Source of the DNA: an uncultured Phocaeicola sp.
GTDB lineage: Bacteria; Bacteroidota; Bacteroidia; Bacteroidales; Bacteroidaceae
Direction of reading: 5' to 3'
Assembly (NCBI GenBank): GCA_944320135.1
Contig: CALUGI010000009.1
Coordinates: 27,616-91,615 of the forward strand
Length of the DNA: 64,000 bases
Numbering within the stretch: position 1 is the stretch's first letter; each line of letters opens with the position of its first letter. Of this stretch, positions 1 through 9,029 are shown piece after piece. The translations under genes were made by a program, and so were the position numbers. Below the pieces are notes generated by a model. The model was given only the letters and a program-made list of their open reading frames with translations, did no database searches and was not told the origin of the DNA.

Positions 1-167
1 CGCGCCACCACGATGTCCAGAATCTTGTCATACAGTTCATCAGCCAGTTCCGCGCGAATAACCTTCCGATAAGGAGCGTCCGCGACCTTGCGTTCCCTCA
101 AATTGTAAGGCAATTTCTTTCCCGCAGCCTTTTCCCTATCGTCTGTATGCACTATCGGTTCTGTCAT
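1..167 (-). CDS. Partial CDS, possible short helix-turn-helix regulator (N-terminus only)
   Basis: An open frame begins with ATG at 167 and runs off the left edge with 55 codons visible. The visible part (MTEPIVHTDDREKAAGKKLP...) is charged and soluble, with no signal peptide. The segment LYDKILDIVVAR resembles, from memory, the region just before the HTH in short AraC-type regulators of Bacteroidales, but the DNA-binding part lies outside the window, so that identity is only inference. AATATTTG at 193-200, one mismatch from the -7 consensus, could be its promoter. That the frame is coding is fairly safe: codon use matches its neighbours. Confidence 0.5.
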   Translation of the reverse strand, partial: MTEPIVHTDDREKAAGKKLPYNLRERKVADAPYRKVIRAELADELYDKILDIVVA

Positions 168-252
168 TCTTCATGCTTTTTAGCCCGCATATCAAATATT
201 GGAATACAAAATTGGCGGAACTTTTTTGAATCTGCAACTTTTCAAGCCGTTT

Positions 253-2475
253 TTATTCCAATCCGAAAAAGCACGTTCCCTCCCCGCCCACAGGAGCAAA
301 GGCAGGAATTTTTCCTCCTTCAGGAACAAGCACAACGGTTTCGCCTTTCTGCAAATCCAACGCATACTCGTTCTCGGCCACTTTTTCAAGGATTGCACGG
401 CCGCTTTTCAGCGCAGGGTTCTCCATGTCGGTACGAATCACGCAAGGTTCACCTGCAAGGCTTTTCACCTGGATGCAGCAGGTCTTTCCCCCTTTCCTCA
501 ATGCCGACACAAGAAAAGCCCCTTCTGTCCGCAAATGCCGGAAAACCACATCGCCCCATTGCGACGGAACGGCCGGAAACACGCGTATCTTTCCGCCCCA
601 ACTTTGCAGCAGCATGTCGTGTATGCACTGCGCGCCCGTAAGCGGAGTTTCCAAAGTGGGGCCGCCATGCTCGGTGTACATTGTGTTCGGAAGGAGCTGC
701 GTGTCAATCAGCCTATACAGCCATTCAAGCGCCTTGTCTCCCTCTCCAAAAGCTGCATACAGGGAAGAAGCGCCCGTAAACGAATATCCTTTCATCTTGT
801 CATCGAGGCTCAGCCAATGGCCTACGGACTTCTCCATCAGTTCCTTGCTTCCGGGCTGGTCAGCATTCAACAGATAGAGCGGATAAAACATCAGCAAATG
901 CGAATAGTGCCGGTGCGAAAAGGCATACGGAACGTCCCGGCCTATCATGACTCCCTCCTGTTCGTTCTGCGGATAATCCGTCAGTTTCTCCAGCACCTCT
1001 TGCCAGCGAGGCAGCAGCTCATCAGAGATGCCGAGGATACGCGCTGACTCTATCAGCGTGCGGCATCCCCAACGCAACAGGGCCAAATCGAAATTGCAAT
1101 CTTCCGCGATGCCGTATTCGGGCGAAAACGTCGGCTTCAGGTGAAGCGTTCCGTCGCTGTCTTCTTCCAGAAAGGCCAGATAGAAATTGACGGCACGCCG
1201 CAAAACCGGATACAGCGTATGCCTCAGAATGCTTTCGTCCATGCTGTAGCGGTAATGAAGCCACACGTTGTGGCACGCCCACGGAAGACATCCCACCTGC
1301 GCTTTGCCGGTTCCCGGCGCATGCACCCCCGCACCGCGCAAGTCGAACCCCGTTGCGACAGGCAAAGCCGAGGCATCTTTGCGGTAAGGTTCCGGAACAT
1401 TGCGGGCAAGGTTATCCTGGTTGAGCCGTAAAGCCTCCGCCAACGGCAGCCCCAAGTCCAAACGGTTGGAGGGATACGCCGCCCAATAAGCCAATTGCAC
1501 ATTCAAGTTCCACCATGCGTTAGGCCAGTCCGTCAAAATCAGCCACGGCCCGCAATTGTCTATCAGCCCTCCGCCCAAACGGGTGGCCGAGGCCATCTTA
1601 TACATCTGAATCCAATAAAAGTTCTCCAGCTTCTTGTCGGGCAGGCTGACAAAACTTTGCGGATAATATTCGTGCCACCACCTGCGATGCTCGTTCCATA
1701 AAGCCGACAAGTCGTCTGCGGAAAGCGATGAAACGGCATTTGCCGCACGCTCCACGGCGGTGGTGTCGGGGAACGTGTGTGCATTGGAAACCGCCAACAT
1801 GCGCCTGCCGTCTTTTTTCAGTTCTTTCCATGCGGTTGCCGTGCCTCCCCCGGCCAGAAGCGGCTGCCAGCACAAGCCGACGCCGTCTTCCTCAGAAATT
1901 TGAGACGGAGGGTTAGACACATAGCCGGGCATAACGTGCTTGGTCTGGTTCTTGACGGCACGCAGCTGCCGGGGAGAATCCGTCGGTTCCGGACAGAACT
2001 TCCACGTAAAGCCCGCCTCCCCTTCGGTCGCGTCGGCCTCTACCAATATATAAGGAGCCTCTGAAACAACGCAAATCCGCAGCCGGATACTTCCTTTCGC
2101 CGTAAGAAGTTCTACGTCCGTTTCAGCATTCCACAAATCCAGCCGCATATTCCCCGACACGATGTCTCCCACAGGCTGCAAAAGGAAATAGCCGATGAGC
2201 AACCTGCACCGTCCGTATATATTCAGCAAATCAGGGCGATGGTCATGAACCATACTGTTTCCCACATCGATACGCAAAGCATTCTCGCCCGGCTGCTTGC
2301 ACACATAAGCGCCCATGCTCCCGTTGCCAAGGAAAGGGGCCTCATGCCAACGCTCCGGAAGCCTTTTCCACACCATATCCTGTCCGGACATAAAAGCCGG
2401 CCAATCTATGCCGGTTCCCCGAACGCAAAAAGGACATGCGCATAACATTGCCATGACAAGCAAAAATTTCTTCAT
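253..2475 (-). CDS. Secreted glycoside hydrolase, GH95-like (alpha-fucosidase/galactosidase clan)
   Basis: This is a 740-residue exported glycosidase. The start at 2475 gives a clean signal peptide (MKKFLLVMAMLCACPFCVRG); frames upstream only add residues across the promoter. The body matches the GH95 layout: an N-terminal beta region (WHEAPFLGNGSMGAYV), an (alpha/alpha)6 barrel with NAWWNLNVQLAYWAAYPSNR near the middle, TFSPEYGIAEDCNFD, and a C-terminal beta domain with SWGGKIRVFPAVPSQW. GH95 enzymes remove terminal alpha-L-fucose or alpha-L-galactose from host or plant glycans; which sugar this one takes cannot be read from sequence. No SusCD pair or other glycosidase is adjacent, so it looks like a single-gene unit transcribed from its own promoter. 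Periplasmic or surface location is inferred from the signal peptide. Confidence 0.85.
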   Translation of the reverse strand: MKKFLLVMAMLCACPFCVRGTGIDWPAFMSGQDMVWKRLPERWHEAPFLGNGSMGAYVCKQPGENALRIDVGNSMVHDHRPDLLNIYGRCRLLIGYFLLQPVGDIVSGNMRLDLWNAETDVELLTAKGSIRLRICVVSEAPYILVEADATEGEAGFTWKFCPEPTDSPRQLRAVKNQTKHVMPGYVSNPPSQISEEDGVGLCWQPLLAGGGTATAWKELKKDGRRMLAVSNAHTFPDTTAVERAANAVSSLSADDLSALWNEHRRWWHEYYPQSFVSLPDKKLENFYWIQMYKMASATRLGGGLIDNCGPWLILTDWPNAWWNLNVQLAYWAAYPSNRLDLGLPLAEALRLNQDNLARNVPEPYRKDASALPVATGFDLRGAGVHAPGTGKAQVGCLPWACHNVWLHYRYSMDESILRHTLYPVLRRAVNFYLAFLEEDSDGTLHLKPTFSPEYGIAEDCNFDLALLRWGCRTLIESARILGISDELLPRWQEVLEKLTDYPQNEQEGVMIGRDVPYAFSHRHYSHLLMFYPLYLLNADQPGSKELMEKSVGHWLSLDDKMKGYSFTGASSLYAAFGEGDKALEWLYRLIDTQLLPNTMYTEHGGPTLETPLTGAQCIHDMLLQSWGGKIRVFPAVPSQWGDVVFRHLRTEGAFLVSALRKGGKTCCIQVKSLAGEPCVIRTDMENPALKSGRAILEKVAENEYALDLQKGETVVLVPEGGKIPAFAPVGGEGTCFFGLE

Positions 2476-2503
2476 AAGTCTGTTCTTTATTTTCAGCATT
2501 GTG

Positions 2504-2535
2504 CAAATATAATAAAAATTGGATTCCCTTGCCAA
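2504..2535 (-). promoter_or_regulatory. Promoter of the GH95-like gene
   Basis: On the minus strand TTG (2533-2535) is followed after 21 nt by TATATTTG (2504-2511), matching the Bacteroides -33/-7 promoter. Transcription should begin near 2497, which favours the ATG at 2475 over an in-frame ATG at 2499. Confidence 0.65.
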
Positions 2536-2599
2536 CGGAAACGCCCCGGCGTTTGACTGAAAACGCCGAAACGTTTCAAGTAAAAGCGGGCGGGCAGTT
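2534..2599. repeat. Intergenic 21-nt palindromic module array, copy A
   Basis: About three modules: AACGGAAACGCCCCGGCGTT (2534-2553 and one more T), GAAAACGCCGAAACGTTT (2559-2576) and AAAAGCGGGCGGGCAG (2582-2597). They lie between two divergent promoters. The first core, ACGCCCCGGCGTTT at 2541-2554, recurs exactly in copies B and G. Confidence 0.7.
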
Positions 2600-2620
2600 C
2601 AGAAATCCAATGTTTTTCCA

Positions 2621-2628
2621 TACCTTTG
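2621..2628 (+). promoter_or_regulatory. recQ promoter -7 element
   Basis: TACCTTTG fits TAnnTTTG and lies 33 nt upstream of the recQ ATG. No good -33 TTTG is present at the expected distance. Confidence 0.5.
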
Positions 2629-2661
2629 CTTGTCCTTTTACAAACCGCCAAAGAAAAGAAG

Positions 2662-4509
2662 ATGACAAAAGATTCCATGCTGCAAACGTTGAAGACCTAT
2701 TTCGGATACACCCAGTTCCGTCCGCTCCAGGAAGAAATCATCACTTCCATCCTGCACAAGGAAGACACGCTGGTGCTGATGCCTACCGGCGGAGGCAAAT
2801 CCATCTGCTTCCAGCTTCCGGCACTGATGACAGAGGGAACGGCCATCGTCATATCTCCGCTCATTTCGCTGATGAAAGACCAAGTGGAGGCTCTGCAGGC
2901 AAACGGCGTCCCCGCATACGCGCTGAACAGCGCAAACGATGAAACTACCAACGTGCTGCTGAAGCAGGAATGCCTGCGCGGAAAGGTGAAACTGCTCTAC
3001 ATCTCGCCCGAACGCCTGCTTTCGGAAATCAACTTTCTGCTCCGGGACATCCGCATTTCTCTCTTTGCCATCGACGAAGCGCATTGCATCTCGCAATGGG
3101 GGCACGACTTCCGCCCGGAATACACCCAACTGAAATCATTGAGAGAAGCCTTCCCGCAAGTGCCCATCGTGGCGCTGACCGCCACAGCCGACAAGATTAC
3201 ACGGGAGGACATCATACGCCAGCTTGACATGCGCAATCCGAAAACGTTCATTTCTTCGTTCGACCGCCCGAACCTCAGTCTGGAAGTAAAAAGAGGCTTC
3301 CAGCAGAAAGAAAAAATTCGGACTGTCACAAACTTCATCCTGCGCCACCGTGGAGAAAGCGGAATCATTTATTGCATGAGCCGGAACGGTACGGAGAAAG
3401 TGGCCGAACTGCTGAGAAAGGAAGGATTCAACGCCGCCGTCTATCATGCCGGGCTAAGCAACGCCCAGCGCGAAAAGGCGCAAGACGACTTTATCAACGA
3501 CCGCGTGCAGATTGTTTGCGCCACCGTAGCCTTCGGGATGGGAATCGACAAGTCGAACGTGCGGTGGGTCATTCATTACAACCTCCCCAAAAGCATCGAA
3601 AGTTTCTATCAGGAAATCGGACGTGCCGGACGCGACGGGCTTCCGGGAGAAACCTTGCTTTTCTATTCGTTCAGCGACATCGTAACGCTCACCAAGTTCG
3701 CTGAAAGCAGCGCGCAGCAGGAAATCAACAAAGAAAAGCTGGAACGCATGAAACAATACGCGGAAACGGATATTTGCCGCCGCCGAATTCTATTGAACTA
3801 TTTTGGAGAAATGATGGATCACGATTGCGGCAACTGCGACGTATGCCGCAACCCGCCCGAACGTTTCGACGGCACGATTATCGTACAAAAAGCGCTGAGC
3901 GCCATCATGCGGACAGACCAGCATGTAGGCATCCGCACGCTGATTGACATACTGAAAGGCTCCCTCTCGCAAGAAGTTGCGTCAAAGAGTTATCAAAACC
4001 TGAAAACGTTCGGTGCCGGACGCGACGTTCCTGCACGCGACTGGCAAGACTATTTGCTGCAAATGCTCAATTTAGGATATTTCGAAGTGACCTACAATGA
4101 AAATAACCGATTAAAAATCACGGAAGCGGGACGCAGGGTGCTGTTCGGACATGAACGGGCGCAATTGGTAGTCATCAAGCGTGAAGAACACGCCAAGAAG
4201 GTTTCAGACAAGAAGAAGGCAAGCAAAACCGATGCCGCACAACTGTTTGCAGCTCCATCCCCGGACATGTCTTACGACGAACTGCTGTTTGAAGAACTTC
4301 GCAAGGTGAGGAAGCAACTGGCTGACCGACAAGCCATACCTCCTTATATCGTGCTTTCAGACAAGACCCTGAAACAGCTGTGCGCACAAAAGCCGACCAC
4401 ATTGGAGGAGTTCGGCGAGATAAGCGGCATCGGGGAATTCAAGAAAGCTCACTACGGAAAGGATTTCACCGAAGCGATACGCATGTTCCTTAAAAAAGGA
4501 GCGTCCTGA
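2662..4509 (+). CDS. recQ: ATP-dependent DNA helicase RecQ
   Basis: A 3'-5' DNA helicase of 615 residues acting in recombination and replication-fork repair. Domains in order: helicase core with Walker A (MPTGGGKS) and the DEAH box ([20 protein letters not shown]), helicase C domain ([20 protein letters not shown], then [10 protein letters not shown]), the zinc-binding region with four cysteines ([24 protein letters not shown]), winged helix, and a C-terminal HRDC domain ([17 protein letters not shown]). The ATG at 2662 is preceded by AAGAAAAGAAG and gives the usual N-terminus; an ATG at 2626 falls inside the -7 element. It is transcribed alone and ends in a strong bidirectional terminator. 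Confidence 0.96.
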   Translation: MTKDSMLQTLKTYFGYTQFRPLQEEIITSILHKEDTLVLMPTGGGKSICFQLPALMTEGTAIVISPLISLMKDQVEALQANGVPAYALNSANDETTNVLLKQECLRGKVKLLYISPERLLSEINFLLRDIRISLFAIDEAHCISQWGHDFRPEYTQLKSLREAFPQVPIVALTATADKITREDIIRQLDMRNPKTFISSFDRPNLSLEVKRGFQQKEKIRTVTNFILRHRGESGIIYCMSRNGTEKVAELLRKEGFNAAVYHAGLSNAQREKAQDDFINDRVQIVCATVAFGMGIDKSNVRWVIHYNLPKSIESFYQEIGRAGRDGLPGETLLFYSFSDIVTLTKFAESSAQQEINKEKLERMKQYAETDICRRRILLNYFGEMMDHDCGNCDVCRNPPERFDGTIIVQKALSAIMRTDQHVGIRTLIDILKGSLSQEVASKSYQNLKTFGAGRDVPARDWQDYLLQMLNLGYFEVTYNENNRLKITEAGRRVLFGHERAQLVVIKREEHAKKVSDKKKASKTDAAQLFAAPSPDMSYDELLFEELRKVRKQLADRQAIPPYIVLSDKTLKQLCAQKPTTLEEFGEISGIGEFKKAHYGKDFTEAIRMFLKKGAS

Positions 4510-4532
4510 CGCTTCACCGTGCAGGACGCTCC
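4498..4532. terminator. Bidirectional terminator between recQ and nitroreductase
   Basis: An 11-bp perfect stem, GGAGCGTCCTG (4498-4508) with CAGGACGCTCC (4522-4532), 13-nt loop, overlaps the recQ stop codon. It is flanked by an A-run on the left and CCTTTTT on the right, so it can end the two converging transcripts. Confidence 0.85.
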
Positions 4533-4565
4533 CCTTTTTAAGAATGGGTTCCGGAATGAAACACG

Positions 4566-5075
4566 CTATATTTTCAAGAGTATCTCATCCATCGGCTTGC
4601 GTTTCTTCTCCGGGATCACCGACTCTGCGGCATAGCCCACCGGAACCAACGCCACGGGCTCCAGATTATCCGGCAGTCCGAGAGCCTCACGGCACAGAGG
4701 GACATTGAAATTGCAGACCCAACAAGTGCCCAACCCCACCTCAGCAGCAGCCAAACAAAGGTGCTCTACAGCTATAGCCACATCGACGTCCGCATGGTCT
4801 TTCCCGTCTGACGGACGATGCCACGACACGCTATGGTCCGCACACGCTACAATGATACAAGGAACCGAGGCCATCCACTCGCGCGGATAGGCCGCTTTAA
4901 TTCCTGCAATCTTTCCGGATTCGGTCACAACGGCGAAACGCCACGGCTGGAAGTTGACGGCAGAAGGAGCCAGCCGCACACACTCCATAATATAATCCAG
5001 CTTAGACTTTTCCACAGGATTCGGCAGATACTTCCTCACCGAATAGCGCGCTTTCACTAAATCCAATATCTTCAT
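4566..5075 (-). CDS. Nitroreductase family protein (FMN-dependent)
   Basis: A compact 169-residue flavoprotein. The N-terminal ARYSVRKYLP, MECVRLAPSAVNFQPWRF and the C-terminal VGLGTCWVCNFN and VPVGYAAE segments are the FMN-binding signatures of the nitroreductase superfamily. Members reduce nitro compounds, quinones or other electrophiles with NAD(P)H; the natural substrate is unknown. The start at 5075 is fixed by a strong AGGAGG five bases upstream. It lies 14 nt behind the AspT-type transporter gene and is almost certainly cotranscribed with it; whether they share a substrate is not evident. Confidence 0.9.
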   Translation of the reverse strand: MKILDLVKARYSVRKYLPNPVEKSKLDYIMECVRLAPSAVNFQPWRFAVVTESGKIAGIKAAYPREWMASVPCIIVACADHSVSWHRPSDGKDHADVDVAIAVEHLCLAAAEVGLGTCWVCNFNVPLCREALGLPDNLEPVALVPVGYAAESVIPEKKRKPMDEILLKI

Positions 5076-5080
5076 AACAA

Positions 5081-5086
5081 CCTCCT
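5081..5086 (-). promoter_or_regulatory. Strong ribosome binding site AGGAGG
   Basis: A consensus Shine-Dalgarno, five bases before the nitroreductase ATG. It is unusual here: nearly all other genes in the window lack one, as is typical of Bacteroidota. Confidence 0.75.
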
Positions 5087-5089
5087 TTC

Positions 5090-6769
5090 TTATGCAGCCA
5101 ACAGCAGAATCAGCAATTGTGCGGTCAGGATACGCAGAAACATAGCCAACGGATAAACGGTGGAATAGCCTACCGCCGGAGCGTCGTTGCCCGAAGTCTG
5201 GTTTGCGTATGCCAGTGCAGGAGGGTCGGTATTGCTTCCGGCTATCAGACCCATCAGCGTAAAGTAGTTGACGCGATGCTTCCAACGTGCGACAGCTCCG
5301 ATGATGAGCAGAGGAAGGAACGTAATCAAGAAACCGATTCCCACGTAAAGAAGCCCGTCTCCTTCGACCACCGTCTGCACGAAGTTCTCTCCCGCTTTGA
5401 TTCCCACGCTCGCCAAGAACAGCACCAATCCCACTTCGCGAAGCATCAGATTGGCGCTCATGGTGGTATAAGTGACCAGCTTGACCTTATATCCGAACCG
5501 GCCTATGAGGATAGCTATAATCAGCGGACCTCCGGCGAGACCCAGCTTCACCGGCGTAGGCATCCCCGGAATGGCTATAGGAAGGCTTCCAAACAAAATA
5601 CCGCAAAGGATTCCGGCAAATATGGTTACGATGTTCGGATGGTCGAGACGCTTCAACTGGTTACCCAACAGATTGGCTACACGTTCAATCGCTTCCTGAG
5701 AGCCGACCACCATCACGCGGTCGCCCACCTGCAGGCGCAGCTGGCGGGAAGCGAACAGGTCCATACCCGAACGGTTGACCCGCGTCACGTTCACCCCGTA
5801 CATGCTGCTGAAATGAAGTTCTCCCAACGTCTTTCCGTTAATGCTGGACTGAGTGACCAGGATACGGCGGGAAACCATCGCCTTGTTGTGCTGGTTTTCG
5901 ATGTCCCAATCCTGCTCCACTTTCGGACCGATGAACGCAACGATTGCTTCCGAGTCGTCTTCCGCACAGATAATGTACATTCGGTCGCCCAGGCTCAGCT
6001 CCGTCTTCGAATTCGGGGTGTGCATGTGTCCGTTCTGGATGATGCGCGAGCAAACGAAGTCGCGCGCCAGGAAGTTCTGCACCTGCGACAGGGTCTTTCC
6101 GTTCAAAGCCTCGTTATGCACCTCCAACGAGAGGGAAAAAGGCTTCAGATGCGGATTCGCTTCTTCACGCTGATGGATTTCGGCCTGTTCCCCGTCCAAA
6201 TCCACCCGGCAGATATAGCGGATGACAATCATGGAAAGGATGATTCCCATCACTCCTAACGGATAGGCGCAGGCGTATCCCATCGCTATCTCCGGCCCGT
6301 CGTAGTTCAACTGCTGCAAGGCTTCGTTCGCCGCACCGAGTCCCGGCGTGTTGGTCACGGCCCCGCACAGGATGCCCACCATCATCGGCACTTCCACACG
6401 TCCCTGCAAAGCGAAATAGCAGACGAGCGCTACTGCGATGTTCAGCGCCACAATGCCGACGGCAAGCAGATTCAGCGTAATGCCTCCTTCTTTGAACGAC
6501 GAGAAGAAAGACGGGCCCACCTGCAGACCGATGCAGTAGACGAACAGAATAAGTCCGAAATCTTGCAAGAAAGAAAGGATGGCCAGATTGCCCGTAAAGC
6601 CGAAGTGCCCGGCCAAGATTCCGGCGAACAGCACGAAAGTCACTCCAAGCGAAATGCCGAAGAACTTAATCTTCCCCAACAACACTCCCAACGATATGAC
6701 AAAAGCATAAAGAGCCACAATATGGGCGATGGAATTGGGGTTTGTCAATAAATCTTGTAGCCAATTCAT
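5090..6769 (-). CDS. Putative transporter, aspartate-alanine exchanger (YidE/AspT) family
   Basis: A 559-residue inner-membrane protein of the AAE transporter family. It shows the family plan: an N-terminal membrane half (about 10-185, with [16 protein letters not shown]), two tandem TrkA-C/RCK_C regulatory domains (about 205-385; [13 protein letters not shown] and [16 protein letters not shown]), and a C-terminal membrane half ([28 protein letters not shown]). AspT exchanges aspartate for alanine; most YidE-like members have no known substrate, so only the family is firm. The start at 6769 gives the standard MNWLQDLL N-terminus; the longer frame runs into the promoter. First gene of an operon with the nitroreductase. 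Confidence 0.88.
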   Translation of the reverse strand: MNWLQDLLTNPNSIAHIVALYAFVISLGVLLGKIKFFGISLGVTFVLFAGILAGHFGFTGNLAILSFLQDFGLILFVYCIGLQVGPSFFSSFKEGGITLNLLAVGIVALNIAVALVCYFALQGRVEVPMMVGILCGAVTNTPGLGAANEALQQLNYDGPEIAMGYACAYPLGVMGIILSMIVIRYICRVDLDGEQAEIHQREEANPHLKPFSLSLEVHNEALNGKTLSQVQNFLARDFVCSRIIQNGHMHTPNSKTELSLGDRMYIICAEDDSEAIVAFIGPKVEQDWDIENQHNKAMVSRRILVTQSSINGKTLGELHFSSMYGVNVTRVNRSGMDLFASRQLRLQVGDRVMVVGSQEAIERVANLLGNQLKRLDHPNIVTIFAGILCGILFGSLPIAIPGMPTPVKLGLAGGPLIIAILIGRFGYKVKLVTYTTMSANLMLREVGLVLFLASVGIKAGENFVQTVVEGDGLLYVGIGFLITFLPLLIIGAVARWKHRVNYFTLMGLIAGSNTDPPALAYANQTSGNDAPAVGYSTVYPLAMFLRILTAQLLILLLAA

Positions 6770-6795
6770 AATATTAAACCTTTTCAATTTGTGGA

Positions 6796-6827
6796 CAAAT
6801 GTAACCAAATTAAAGCAACAAGACAAA
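6796..6827 (-). promoter_or_regulatory. Promoter of the transporter/nitroreductase operon
   Basis: Minus-strand TTTG (6824-6827), 20-nt spacer, TACATTTG (6796-6803): a close match to the Bacteroides -33/-7 consensus, 27 nt before the transporter ATG. Confidence 0.7.
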
Positions 6828-6879
6828 CTTTTCTTTCACTTATAATACGCCTGAAGACACAATCGCCGACATATTTGCC

Positions 6880-6963
6880 GGAAAAGCCGGCCGAAGGCAA
6901 CAAAAAACGCCCCGGCGTTTTCAAAAAAGGCCGGGGCGTTTTCCCGAAATCGGGAGCGTCTTT
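6880..6963. repeat. Intergenic 21-nt palindromic module array, copy B
   Basis: Four consecutive blocks of exactly 21 nt (6880, 6901, 6922, 6943). The central two hold AAAACGCCCCGGC (6904-6916) and GCCGGGGCGTTTT (6930-6942), which pair as a perfect 13-bp stem with a 13-nt loop and could act as terminator for the M13 peptidase gene. Confidence 0.8.
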
Positions 6964-6966
6964 TTC

Positions 6967-9006
6967 TTACCAAATGTTCACGCGGTTTTCAGGAGCCACG
7001 TACAACGAATCGTCCGGAGTAATCTGGAATGCGTCATACCATGCCTGAATATGGGGAAGCGCACCGTTCACGCGCCATTTTCCCAACGAGTGCGGATCAG
7101 ACTTCGTATATACGCGCGCCTGTTCGTCGCGGATGTTGCCTGCCCACAAAGTGGCGTAAGCGATGAAGAAACGCTGTTCGGGGGTGAATCCTTCCTTCAC
7201 TTCCAACGGCGCGTCCTTGGTGGCGTTCTGGAAAGCCAGATAAGCCACGTTCAGTCCTCCGTGGTCTGCCAGATTCTCGCCCAACGTCAGCTGTCCGTTG
7301 CCTTTCAGTCCGGGCAACACCTCGATGTTGTTGAAGAAGTCCACCATTACCTGCGCACGTTCCTTGAAGCGGTCTGCATCGCCTTCGGCCCACCAGTCGG
7401 TCAAGTTGCCGTTCTTGTCGAATTGCCGTCCCTGGTCGTCGAACCCGTGCGTCATCTCGTGCCCGATTACCACGCCGATAGCGCCGTAGTTGGCTGCATC
7501 GTCAGCATCCATATTGAAGAAAGGAGGCTGCAGGATGGCGGCGGGGAAGCAGATTTCATTGGTCGACGGATTGTAATAAGCGTTCACGGTTTGCGGAGTC
7601 ATCAGCCATTCGTCTCTGTCAACCGGTTTGCCCAGACGGCTGATCATGTCGTTGAATCCCCATTCCGACGCACGGCAGACGTTCGCCCAATAAGAATCTT
7701 TCTTGATTTCCAGCTTGGAGTAGTCTTTCCACTTGTCGGGATAGCCGACCTTCACCCGGAAGGCGTCCAGCTTCTCATGCGCCCTCACCTTTGTGCTGTC
7801 GCTCATCCATTCTTGTGCATCGATGCGTTCGCCCAAAGCCACGCGCAGATTCTCCACTAATTTCAGCATACGCTCCTTGGCAGCCGCAGGGAAGTACTTC
7901 TCAACATACATCTCGCCTACCAGTTCGCCCAGCATACCGTTGACCGAATTGACTGCACGTTTCCAGCGAGGCTGGTTCACCTGACGGCCGGACATCACCT
8001 TGCCGTAGAAGTCGAAACGCGCGGCAACGAAGTCATCGCTCAGGCAAGAGGCGGCAGCATCCAGCAGGTTATACTCCAAATAAGACACATGCTTCGACAC
8101 CGGCAACGCACTGATCAGACGGGCAACCTCCTGAATCGGCTCCACTTGCTCCACGTTCAGTTCCGCAGGTGCCTGAATGCCCAAACCAGTCATGAAGGCG
8201 TCCCAATCAATGCCCGGAATCTGCTTCTTCAAGTCTGCATACGACATCTTATGATAGTTGGCCTCCGGGTTGCGCAGTTCAGCCGCACTGCGCGAAACCT
8301 TGGCAATGCTCGTTTCGATTTCCATCACGTCAGCCACCTTCTGCTGGGCCTCAGCCTCAGAGAAACCGGCCAAAGCAAACAATTTGGCAATATACTTCTT
8401 ATATTCGTTGCGAATATTCTCTGTAATGCTGTCCGTGTCCAGATAATATTCCTTCTCGCCCAGATTGATACCTCCCTGGCCCATCTGGAAAATGTTCAGC
8501 GCGCTGTTCTTCGGATCTGCATACACGTAATAATTAAAGTAAGTGCCGATTCCCTGAAAACGGCGCATCTCCACTGACATCGGGATAATCTGGCTTTTGT
8601 CTGTCAGAGCGGCTATTTTGTCAAGCATAGGCTTGACAGGCGCAAATCCCTGCTCATTGCGGGCCACGCTGTCCATCGCTATGTTATACAGGTCGCCAAT
8701 CTTCTGTGCAACTGTACCAGCTTCATTCTGTTGTGAGGCCAAGCCCTCAATCAATTCACGCAACTGCTTCTGGTTGTTTTCTGCCAGTTGGTCGAATGTT
8801 CCGTAGCGGGAATATTCGGCAGTCAGCGGGTGCGCGTCATTCCATCCGCCGCACGCATAACGGAAGAAGTCCTGACCGGCAGACACTGTCGTATCCATAT
8901 TGGCCAAGTCGATTCCGGAAGTGTTTCTTGCTTCCTTTTGTCCGCCGCAGCTCGACAATACAGCCAAAGCCATTGCCGCCGCAGTCAAATAATTTCTCTT
9001 GTTCAT
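6967..9006 (-). CDS. M13 family metalloendopeptidase, lipoprotein (PepO/neprilysin-like)
   Basis: A 679-residue zinc endopeptidase anchored to a membrane as a lipoprotein; the signal ends in LSSC. It has the M13 N-terminal domain (about 45-430) and the catalytic domain with HEMTH at residues 516-520, the downstream ENLADHGG that supplies the third zinc ligand and the NAYYNP substrate-binding segment. The chain ends in NIW, like the conserved tail of the family. M13 enzymes cut short peptides, so a role in peptide scavenging in the periplasm is likely. The start at 9006 gives the lipoprotein signal directly. It follows the ABC-F gene by 23 nt and is probably translated from the same mRNA. Confidence 0.94.
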   Translation of the reverse strand: MNKRNYLTAAAMALAVLSSCGGQKEARNTSGIDLANMDTTVSAGQDFFRYACGGWNDAHPLTAEYSRYGTFDQLAENNQKQLRELIEGLASQQNEAGTVAQKIGDLYNIAMDSVARNEQGFAPVKPMLDKIAALTDKSQIIPMSVEMRRFQGIGTYFNYYVYADPKNSALNIFQMGQGGINLGEKEYYLDTDSITENIRNEYKKYIAKLFALAGFSEAEAQQKVADVMEIETSIAKVSRSAAELRNPEANYHKMSYADLKKQIPGIDWDAFMTGLGIQAPAELNVEQVEPIQEVARLISALPVSKHVSYLEYNLLDAAASCLSDDFVAARFDFYGKVMSGRQVNQPRWKRAVNSVNGMLGELVGEMYVEKYFPAAAKERMLKLVENLRVALGERIDAQEWMSDSTKVRAHEKLDAFRVKVGYPDKWKDYSKLEIKKDSYWANVCRASEWGFNDMISRLGKPVDRDEWLMTPQTVNAYYNPSTNEICFPAAILQPPFFNMDADDAANYGAIGVVIGHEMTHGFDDQGRQFDKNGNLTDWWAEGDADRFKERAQVMVDFFNNIEVLPGLKGNGQLTLGENLADHGGLNVAYLAFQNATKDAPLEVKEGFTPEQRFFIAYATLWAGNIRDEQARVYTKSDPHSLGKWRVNGALPHIQAWYDAFQITPDDSLYVAPENRVNIW

Positions 9007-9029
9007 ACACATAATTATAAAGTTTGTAA

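Noticed and set aside
199-1047. A 282-codon plus-strand frame
   Set aside because: Antisense to the 3' part of the GH95-like gene.
2534-2599. Ends of an insertion sequence or MITE
   Set aside because: No flanking target duplication, no transposase and no fixed outer ends; module number varies from two to six. A MITE origin cannot be excluded but nothing shows it.
5117-6259. A 380-codon plus-strand frame
   Set aside because: Antisense to the AspT-type transporter; no start context, no domain.
6880-6963. CRISPR array
   Set aside because: The 21-nt blocks have no conserved repeat with unique spacers; the whole unit is the repeat and no cas genes are present.
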